DNA of 5,067 bases, from assembly GCA_023459435.1 (NCBI GenBank), contig JAEWUL010000040.1:1-5067 (forward strand), in the 5' to 3' direction. The notes under the pieces are model-generated. The model was not told the DNA's origin, did no database searches, and saw nothing but the letters and a program-made list of their open reading frames with translations. A program made the translations under genes and the position numbers. This stretch comes from Bacteroidota bacterium (GTDB taxonomy: Bacteria; Bacteroidota; Bacteroidia; Bacteroidales; WCHB1-69). Positions 1-5,067 of this stretch are shown here, piece after piece. Every line of letters starts with the position of its first letter. Positions within the stretch are counted from its first letter, which is position 1.

Positions 1-1
1 T

Positions 2-1375
2 CCAACAAATGGACAAAACATTGCTATTCAAAAGATTACACAATTTCTGTATAAAATAAATCCTGGTCAATTATTTATTTTAAAAGGGTATGCCGGAACA
101 GGTAAAACAACACTGATCAGTGCTTTAGTAAATACCTTTGCTGAATTTAATAAAAAAACAATCCTTTTAGCACCAACTGGACGGGCTGCAAAAGTGTTTT
201 CAGTCTATTCGGGGAAAAAAGCATTTACGATCCATAAATTTATATATAAAATCAAAAATAAAAATGGGATCGTTGAGATTGTTCGTAAAGAGAACAAGTG
301 GAATCACACCCTTTTTATTGTGGATGAAGTTTCGATGATCTCCAATTTAACCCATGAAAACGAATTATTTGGGAATAATAATCTTCTGGATGATCTGATC
401 AATTTTGTTTTTGAAGGGGAAAACAATAAACTTCTTTTTATTGGAGATGATGCACAGTTACCCCCTGTTCATTCTGATGAGAGTCCTGCTATGAATATCG
501 ATTTTCTGAGACATAGTTTTCATCTTGAAATCGATGATTATCAATTGACTGATGTAGTAAGACAAACGAGTGAATCTGGAATTCTTTATAATGCAACACT
601 TTTAAGGAGTAAAATCAACCATTTAGACTTCTCATTACCTGTTTTTTCCAATCTATTATTTGAAGATTTTCAAAGGTTATCCTCTCAGGATCTGGAAGAA
701 GAATTAAACATACTTTATACAAGCTATGATCCTGAAGATATTGTAATTATTACCCGGTCCAATAAAAGAGCCCTGATTTTTAACAATGAGATCCGGAATC
801 GGATTTTTTATAGAGAAAATCAGATTGCAACTGGTGATTATATTATGTCAGTCAAAAATAATTATCATTGGATCGAAGAGGATTCTGAAGTGGGATTTTT
901 AGCTAATGGAGATATGATGGAGATTCAGAATATCATAAAAACCAATTCTTTATATGGATTCAACTTTGCAGATGTACGTGTGAGATTGTGTGATTATCCT
1001 CAATTTCCGGATGTAGAACTCAAAGTGATTCTCAACAGTCTGGAGTCTCCCGCTGCATCGCTGTCTCAAACCGATCTCAAAACACTTTATCATGAAGTGT
1101 CTAAAGATTATGAAGATATCCCCAATAAACGGGTACGCTTTCTTAAAATTAAAAATAATCCTTACCTCAATGCAGCTCAGGTAAAGTTTTCTTATGCGTT
1201 AACTTGTCATAAAACACAAGGTGGACAATGGAAAATTGCTTTTATCGATTTCAATTACATCAAAGGTAAAGAAATGGATAAAGAGAGTTTGAGATGGTTG
1301 TATACTGCACTCACCAGAACTACAGAAAAGGTGTATCTTTTAAATTTTCCCGATGATTTTTTTGGATCTTTCTAA
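2..1375 (+). CDS. SF1 DNA helicase, RecD2/Pif1-like (5' end outside window)
   Basis: ATP-dependent superfamily 1B DNA helicase of the RecD-like/Pif1-like group, expected to unwind DNA in the cytoplasm during repair or recombination. The open frame runs in from the left edge, with 457 residues visible. Motifs appear in order: Walker A GYAGTGKT (visible residues 29-36), motif Ia LAPTGRAAK (56-64), Walker B with DEVSM (DE at 108-109), motif III GDDAQLPPV (148-156), VVRQ with the motif IV arginine (187), motif V CHKTQGGQW (402-410) and motif VI YTALTRT (434-440). The set is complete, so the enzyme should be active. Homologues of this compact single-protein type are about 460-480 residues, so probably only 10-15 N-terminal residues are missing. 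A GTG at 194 is not the start, because it lies after Walker A. There are no RecB- or RecC-like partners in view. The TAA stop overlaps the stop of the convergent yqgE. The family is certain; the specific cellular role is inferred. Confidence 0.93.
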   Translation, partial: PTNGQNIAIQKITQFLYKINPGQLFILKGYAGTGKTTLISALVNTFAEFNKKTILLAPTGRAAKVFSVYSGKKAFTIHKFIYKIKNKNGIVEIVRKENKWNHTLFIVDEVSMISNLTHENELFGNNNLLDDLINFVFEGENNKLLFIGDDAQLPPVHSDESPAMNIDFLRHSFHLEIDDYQLTDVVRQTSESGILYNATLLRSKINHLDFSLPVFSNLLFEDFQRLSSQDLEEELNILYTSYDPEDIVIITRSNKRALIFNNEIRNRIFYRENQIATGDYIMSVKNNYHWIEEDSEVGFLANGDMMEIQNIIKTNSLYGFNFADVRVRLCDYPQFPDVELKVILNSLESPAASLSQTDLKTLYHEVSKDYEDIPNKRVRFLKIKNNPYLNAAQVKFSYALTCHKTQGGQWKIAFIDFNYIKGKEMDKESLRWLYTALTRTTEKVYLLNFPDDFFGSF

Positions 1376-1959
1376 TTATCAGAAAGATGAACCGGTATTT
1401 TCAACCAATGTAAATACTCATCTCCCAATTCTTTAACAGCATGTTCCCAGATTAAATCCGGTGGAGTATGAAGTATTAATTGCTCGTCTGCCCTGCTAAC
1501 AACCCACATTTGATGATGAATCTCCTCTTCCAGTTGATTGGGCGCCCAGCCGGAATAGCCTATAAAAAACTTATATTTAACAGATGAGTCAAACCTTTTT
1601 TCCAAAATTGAGATCAACCGATCATTATACCCTAAATATACATTTTTAACAATTTCAGAACAATCTTCACAATATGGGTAGTTGTGTAAACCAAATGCAT
1701 TGTTGTGCATTACAGGACCTCCAGCATATATATGTTCATCAATATCAATATCTTTGATAATCTGATTTATTTTAAATTTAATTTGTTGGTTGATGATCAA
1801 TCCGACACAATTGTTTTCTGAACACTCTACTAAAAGGACAACTGTTCTATTAAAAAATGGATCATTATAAAACGGAACAGATATTAAAATCCTTCCTGCT
1901 GCCGGTTTCAATGGAGTTGCCTTTACATCTAAATACTCTTTAACACCGCTGAATTTCAC
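1372..1959 (-). CDS. yqgE: YqgE/AlgH family protein (UPF0301/DUF179)
   Basis: Small soluble protein of the YqgE/AlgH family, whose biochemical role is not established; AlgH was named from alginate regulation in Pseudomonas. Family hallmarks are visible: GRILISVPF followed by a D-x-x-F-x-R-T-V-V-L-L strand (about residues 22-43), VGLIIN (52-57), GGPV (80-83), a FGLHNYP segment (89-95), and later IGYSGWAPNQLEEEI followed by a WVV strand. The length of 195 residues is normal for the family. The start is placed at GTG 1959. A longer 200-residue form would start at TTG 1974, but that TTG is part of a TATATTTG promoter box and would lie upstream of the expected transcript start; an in-frame stop lies at 1999-2001. 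A run of nine A precedes the GTG, which fits A-rich leaders in Bacteroidota, and there is no Shine-Dalgarno. Unusual: its only four cysteines form two close pairs (C46/C51 and C97/C100). The gene is convergent with the helicase and downstream of the lamin-tail gene. Confidence 0.92.
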   Translation of the reverse strand: MKFSGVKEYLDVKATPLKPAAGRILISVPFYNDPFFNRTVVLLVECSENNCVGLIINQQIKFKINQIIKDIDIDEHIYAGGPVMHNNAFGLHNYPYCEDCSEIVKNVYLGYNDRLISILEKRFDSSVKYKFFIGYSGWAPNQLEEEIHHQMWVVSRADEQLILHTPPDLIWEHAVKELGDEYLHWLKIPVHLSDN

Positions 1960-1971
1960 TTTTTTTTTCTG

Positions 1972-1979
1972 CAAATATA
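1972..1979 (-). promoter_or_regulatory. Bacteroidota -7 promoter box for yqgE
   Basis: TATATTTG on the minus strand matches the Bacteroidota sigma-ABfr -7 consensus TAnnTTTG exactly. It lies 12 nt upstream of the GTG start, which predicts a very short, A-rich leader. No clear TTG-type -33 element is seen about 19-21 nt further upstream. AT-rich DNA gives some chance matches, but position and orientation fit a promoter. Confidence 0.6.
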
Positions 1980-2002
1980 CAATATTTTGTGAATATGTTT
2001 AC

Positions 2003-2020
2003 TTTTTCCATTTTTTCCAT
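2003..2020 (-). repeat. 9-bp tandem repeat, two copies, upstream of yqgE
   Basis: ATGGAAAAA occurs twice in perfect tandem on the minus strand, between the lamin-tail gene and yqgE. It sits about 24-41 bp upstream of the yqgE -7 box, so its A-tracts overlap or flank the place where a -33 or UP-type element would be. It may be only low-complexity intergenic DNA. Confidence 0.5.
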
Positions 2021-2054
2021 CATTTTTTTTAAAAAATACCCTTGAGTTCGTGTC

Positions 2055-4655
2055 TTATAGTACTACTGATACCACCTTTTTCATTTTTCGCACTTCACCT
2101 CCTGCCTGCCATCTCTCATACTTCATGATATAACTACCTCCTAAAACCAATTCACCCGAACTATTCGTTCCATCCCATATAAATAAAGTATATTGACTCA
2201 CCACCTCATTATTAGCAATAACCTTGATTAAATGCCCATTCAAATGAAATACTTGAATAGTTACTCTGGAATTATGATCCGGACAACGAACAATCAACTC
2301 TACAAAATCATTGTTTCCATCCTGATCAGGAGATATGATCGCCGGATTTACAATAAATTCTTGATCATCAAAATGGACTTTACGATAATTAGAATTTTGA
2401 TATCCCGGCGTTCCAAAACCCACAGATGCAACGGCTGAAGTCCAGTTAGATATTTGCTGACTGGAAAGGTTAATATTGATTTTTTCAAGGGAAACCCCAT
2501 CCGTTGAAGAAAGAAAAGAAGAGTGATGTTCTTCTGTATAAGCCAATTGATCCAAAATATTCAAAGAATAATCTGTAAGGTAAACGACACCCGAAGTATT
2601 AGGAAAATTGGGCAATGAATCTGTTGTGATTAAAAGGGCATCGGATGGTGTATAATACTGCTGGTATGTCAAATCCCTGTTTTTACATATACAAACATAC
2701 TGATTTGGAAAAAGATTAAAACCTGAAGATGAGATGAACACCAACTTTTCCGGATTTGATTCATTCCCGGATCCTATCCTCATTCTTCCAACATCGATCA
2801 CTTTATCAGATCGGTTCAACAATTCAATATAGTCCGCATTAGTACTCTGATAAGAATCAGTTAAAATTTCAGTGATTACAATATCCCCTTTTACCGGTTC
2901 TTCAGGGATAGCTATTTTTACAGTTGTCCCGAATGGAGTATAGTTTCCATTACAATCATATATAAAATTTTGAATCGTTAAAGTATATATTTTCCTCACT
3001 TCGAGTGGGTCATAAAGTTCAATTTTTACAACTTGATTAGTAGGATCTAATATCTCATATTTAAAAATCCTGATCCCTTGATCTATATGAAAAAGGGATT
3101 CCTGGTTCATGCGACTAATTGGTTCAGAGAAATAAAGATGAATCGTAATAATATCATTTACAACTGCTTTGAGAATTACAGGAGGTTTATCATCCATTAC
3201 TTCCTGATCAATAGAATTTTTATATGCTGGTGTTCCCCCGTCATTGGAAATAGATGAATCCCAGTTTTCTGAACCTAAACAGGGTTTATCCACATCTTTC
3301 ATTTCAAGAGACCATCCCCCATCCTTTTTTAAGAGATTAGAATGCCAGTTTACGTGAAAAGGAACATAGTCGATCACTTCATCTTTTCCATTGAGAAGAA
3401 TTATCTCTTGGCCATCATTGGTGATACCCAAAGAACTAACGGGATAAACATGATGGGTTATTTTTAAATAATTTTCATAGCAAGATTGGGGAACAATTAC
3501 GATATAACCATGATAAGGGATAGCAATATCAGGCAAATTTTTAACAGAACTGCCCATTTTCAATTTCCATCCCTTCATAAACAATGTATCCTCAAAATTC
3601 CTGTTGTATATTTCAATATATTCACATGGTGGTAATAAAATTTCCGGTGTTGGATCAGCCATTATCTCTGTAATCAAAACATCATTTCTTACCACTGTTC
3701 GGAATAAAATGGTGTCCGAATGGGGAAGCATACAATTCCCCACCATATCAGTAATATTTGAAACAATAATGGTTGATTGATGTAAATTGGGAAATGGAAC
3801 ATTATAAAAAAGTGCAATTAGCTGTTTATCATTTCCCTGAAAAAAAACAGAATCCGGATAATATTGATTATCAATAATATAATTATTTCTATCTAAAGCA
3901 GATGATGAACTTACATTTTCTGAAAATTGAAGATATACTATGTTTCTTTCTTCATTTGTAGTTGTTTTTTTAACAAATGGGGCTATAGTATCATAAACAG
4001 GTATGCCAAAATAGATATTATCAAAAATGAATTTCTGGAGATTGGATGATGTATATTTTAAGTAAAACCCTAAAGATTTTGTTGCGATTGTATCTGGCAT
4101 AAATCCTATAGCATCTAGTCTATAATCCCCCGTTTTAGATTCATCAATAAATATTTTCCAAATTCCAGGTTCATGATAAGTAACTTTAAAATTATAATCA
4201 AAAGAGTTGGCAATTTTACCATTAGTTCCTCTACATATGGAGGTTATCCCATTGTCGTTTTTGTAAAAAAGTTCAACTGCATCATTAGAAAGATTCTCCC
4301 CAAATTGGATGTAAAAATAGTTTTCATTTCCTAAAAAAGTGGTATCCGAAGATTTGAGAATAAACTGAGCAAAATTACTTCCTGAAGGAGCAAAGAGCAT
4401 TTGAATATTAAAACTCCATTCCAGAGAATCAGATTCAAAAACATTCAGACATTTTAAATGGGAAATACCTGCAGTTGTAGCATTTAATTGAAGTTGATTC
4501 TGAACATTAATTGTAAAATGGGTTAGATCTCCTGTCCAAGTTGGATTCATAGTAAAATCACCATCAGAAAAATCATCAAAAAACTGTGCCAAAGAAAAAA
4601 GAGGGGAAAAAACACAAATGAGGATCAGTTTGGGGAGTAATCTGGAAGTTTTCAT
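2055..4655 (-). CDS. Secreted lamin-tail-domain protein with Ig-like and FlgD-like C-terminal domains
   Basis: An 866-residue exported protein of unknown exact function, of a kind common in Bacteroidota. A Sec signal peptide covers residues 1-23 (basic start, hydrophobic core, SLA before Q24); there is no lipobox near the cleavage site. The mature N-terminus, with DDFSDGDFTMNPTW, opens a LamG/concanavalin-like region (about 25-217). An SbsA-type Ig-like domain follows (222-320), then a lamin-tail domain (322-481, starting DVLITEIMADP and ending with GGTPAYKNS). A second Ig-like domain (487-585) and a second lamin-tail domain (590-755, DIVITEIL to GTPGYQNS) repeat this pair. The C-terminus (766-866) has a D-x-D-G-x-x-D loop (D777, D779, D783), WDGT at 827-830 and a GGSY turn, resembling FlgD-like Ig and gliding/T9SS-type tails. 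Export across the outer membrane by the type IX system is inferred. The ATG at 4655 is chosen because it gives the signal peptide directly. No catalytic domain is seen; adhesion or surface-scaffold roles are guesses. Confidence 0.88.
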   Translation of the reverse strand: MKTSRLLPKLILICVFSPLFSLAQFFDDFSDGDFTMNPTWTGDLTHFTINVQNQLQLNATTAGISHLKCLNVFESDSLEWSFNIQMLFAPSGSNFAQFILKSSDTTFLGNENYFYIQFGENLSNDAVELFYKNDNGITSICRGTNGKIANSFDYNFKVTYHEPGIWKIFIDESKTGDYRLDAIGFMPDTIATKSLGFYLKYTSSNLQKFIFDNIYFGIPVYDTIAPFVKKTTTNEERNIVYLQFSENVSSSSALDRNNYIIDNQYYPDSVFFQGNDKQLIALFYNVPFPNLHQSTIIVSNITDMVGNCMLPHSDTILFRTVVRNDVLITEIMADPTPEILLPPCEYIEIYNRNFEDTLFMKGWKLKMGSSVKNLPDIAIPYHGYIVIVPQSCYENYLKITHHVYPVSSLGITNDGQEIILLNGKDEVIDYVPFHVNWHSNLLKKDGGWSLEMKDVDKPCLGSENWDSSISNDGGTPAYKNSIDQEVMDDKPPVILKAVVNDIITIHLYFSEPISRMNQESLFHIDQGIRIFKYEILDPTNQVVKIELYDPLEVRKIYTLTIQNFIYDCNGNYTPFGTTVKIAIPEEPVKGDIVITEILTDSYQSTNADYIELLNRSDKVIDVGRMRIGSGNESNPEKLVFISSSGFNLFPNQYVCICKNRDLTYQQYYTPSDALLITTDSLPNFPNTSGVVYLTDYSLNILDQLAYTEEHHSSFLSSTDGVSLEKININLSSQQISNWTSAVASVGFGTPGYQNSNYRKVHFDDQEFIVNPAIISPDQDGNNDFVELIVRCPDHNSRVTIQVFHLNGHLIKVIANNEVVSQYTLFIWDGTNSSGELVLGGSYIMKYERWQAGGEVRKMKKVVSVVL
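4587..4655 (-). other. Sec signal peptide of the lamin-tail protein
   Basis: Residues 1-23 have lysine and arginine at positions 2, 5 and 9, then a hydrophobic stretch from about residue 10 to 20, then a small-residue SLA motif. Cleavage is predicted between A23 and Q24; a glutamine at +1 is frequent in Bacteroidota. The early cysteine (C14) sits inside the hydrophobic core, not in a lipobox, so a signal peptidase I substrate is favoured over a lipoprotein. Confidence 0.8.
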
Positions 4656-4659
4656 AGTT

Positions 4660-4674
4660 CATCATTTAGTGATG
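4660..4674. repeat. Short inverted repeat between the promoter box and the lamin-tail start
   Basis: CATCA-TTTAG-TGATG is a perfect 5-bp inverted repeat around a 5-nt centre. It lies immediately downstream of the minus-strand -7 box and probably spans the transcript start. It could be an operator half-site pair or a weak leader hairpin. It is short enough to be chance. Confidence 0.3.
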
Positions 4675-4682
4675 CAAATATA
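4675..4682 (-). promoter_or_regulatory. Bacteroidota -7 promoter box for the lamin-tail gene
   Basis: TATATTTG on the minus strand is a perfect TAnnTTTG match and is identical to the yqgE box. It ends 19 nt before the ATG at 4655, so the expected leader is only about 10-15 nt, without a Shine-Dalgarno. No convincing TTG-type -33 element is present at the usual distance. It forms half of the divergent promoter pair shared with pepD. Confidence 0.65.
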
Positions 4683-4714
4683 AAACATTTTTTAATTTCT
4701 TCGTACATTTTTTA

Positions 4715-4722
4715 TATCTTTG
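4715..4722 (+). promoter_or_regulatory. Bacteroidota -7 promoter box for the pepD gene
   Basis: TATCTTTG matches TAnnTTTG exactly on the plus strand, 45 nt upstream of the pepD ATG, giving an expected leader of roughly 40 nt. The only upstream gene on this side is divergent, so pepD needs its own promoter here. A -33 TTG-type element is not obvious. Confidence 0.65.
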
Positions 4723-4744
4723 CGGTTAAATTTTTATAAAATCA

Positions 4745-4760
4745 TTTTTAATCATAAAAA
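4745..4760 (+). repeat. AT-only inverted repeat in the pepD leader
   Basis: TTTTTA and TAAAAA flank a 4-nt ATCA centre, a perfect 6-bp stem ending 7 nt before the pepD ATG. The stem holds only A-T pairs, so it would be weak in RNA. It may merely reflect the AT-rich leader. Confidence 0.3.
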
Positions 4761-4767
4761 TCACAAC

Positions 4768-5067
4768 ATGAATCAAGAACTATCCAAATTGTATCCTTCC
4801 AAATTATGGGAGATTTTCGCTAACATCTGTTCTATTCCACATCCATCAAAGCATGAAGAGAAGATCCTCGAATGGATGAAAGAATGGGCGCAACAAAATA
4901 ATGTAGATTATACGCAAGATAAAACAGGGAACATTGTTTTCAGAAAACCTGCAACTCCCGGCTATGAGAACAGAGTTCCTGTGATTATTCAAGGACATAT
5001 AGATATGGTTCCACAAGCCAATGCAGATACACCTCATGATTTTTTAAAAGATCCAATTATACCGGTA
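4768..5067 (+). CDS. pepD: Aminoacyl-histidine dipeptidase PepD, M20C family (3' end outside window)
   Basis: Cytosolic metallopeptidase of the M20C family (Xaa-His dipeptidase, also called peptidase D or carnosinase), which hydrolyses dipeptides for amino-acid recycling. Only the first 100 residues are present; full-length members are about 480-490 residues. The N-terminus closely follows the known family pattern, recalled here from E. coli PepD: an LW-x-IF-x-x-IC-x-IPHPS-x-HEE block (13-31), then D-x-x-GNI (51-56), KPAT-x-G-x-ENR (60-69), QGHIDMVP (75-82) and HDF-x-x-DPI (90-97). H77 of the H-x-D motif is the expected first metal ligand, and D79 the following conserved acid. The remaining metal ligands and the catalytic glutamate lie beyond the edge. 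The ATG at 4768 aligns with the usual family start; no Shine-Dalgarno is seen. It is divergent from the secreted-protein gene, with its own promoter box. Identity is strong despite truncation; whether the full gene is intact cannot be seen. Confidence 0.93.
   Translation, partial: MNQELSKLYPSKLWEIFANICSIPHPSKHEEKILEWMKEWAQQNNVDYTQDKTGNIVFRKPATPGYENRVPVIIQGHIDMVPQANADTPHDFLKDPIIPV

Noticed and set aside
194..196. GTG as the start of the helicase
   Set aside because: The same frame is open to the left edge and encodes Walker A (86-109) and motif Ia, which the enzyme needs.
1..1375. Helicase as part of a defence or mobile system
   Set aside because: No nuclease, methyltransferase, integrase or other defence partner is visible, and the motif set and length match a widespread stand-alone chromosomal helicase. 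The genes further left are not in view.
2023..2036. T8A6 tract between the lamin-tail gene and yqgE as an intrinsic terminator
   Set aside because: The palindrome has no loop and no G-C pairs, so it cannot form a stable terminator stem; it is more likely plain AT-rich spacer.
2232..2438. Plus-strand open frame of 68 codons inside the lamin-tail gene
   Set aside because: It is antisense to a clearly coding region and has low-complexity arginine- and isoleucine-rich content, no family motif and no promoter box. It is a shadow of the real gene.
4587..4655. Lipoprotein signal because of an early cysteine
   Set aside because: C14 is in the middle of the hydrophobic core with no proper lipobox, and a good SLA/Q signal peptidase I site follows at residues 21-24.
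4846..5037. Minus-strand open frame of 63 codons at the right end
   Set aside because: It lies antisense to the strongly conserved PepD N-terminus and has no recognisable features.

Overview
The window is an AT-rich piece of bacterial chromosome that most likely comes from a member of the phylum Bacteroidota. Three things point that way. Three intergenic positions carry perfect matches to the Bacteroidota -7 promoter box TAnnTTTG. None of the starts has a clear Shine-Dalgarno sequence. The largest gene encodes a secreted lamin-tail-domain protein with a FlgD-like C-terminus, a type of protein common in this phylum. No genus can be named from the sequence alone.

Layout: bases 2-1375 (+) hold nearly all of an SF1 (RecD2/Pif1-like) DNA helicase; only its N-terminus lies outside the window. 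It converges on a YqgE/AlgH-family gene (1372-1959, -), and the two stop codons overlap. Upstream of yqgE on the same strand, after a short AT-rich spacer with its own promoter box, is a large gene (2055-4655, -) for an 866-residue exported protein. Its order is signal peptide, LamG-like N-terminal region, two Ig-like plus lamin-tail modules, and a FlgD-like C-terminal domain. A 112-bp divergent promoter region (4656-4767) separates it from the first 100 codons of a PepD-type Xaa-His dipeptidase (4768 to the right edge, +).

The genes look like independent neighbours rather than one pathway: DNA maintenance (helicase), a conserved protein of unclear function (YqgE), an exported surface or secreted protein, and cytosolic peptide breakdown (PepD). 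The minus-strand pair has separate promoter boxes, so co-transcription is possible but not required.

I found no RNA genes, CRISPR array, insertion sequence, phage genes or convincing intrinsic terminator, and no stretch over 300 bases without a gene. The region reads as ordinary core genome. The points most worth a second look are the yqgE start (a candidate TTG lies inside its promoter box), the two cysteine pairs in YqgE, the duplicated Ig/lamin-tail architecture, and a short out-of-frame ATGATG reading frame just ahead of the lamin-tail gene.
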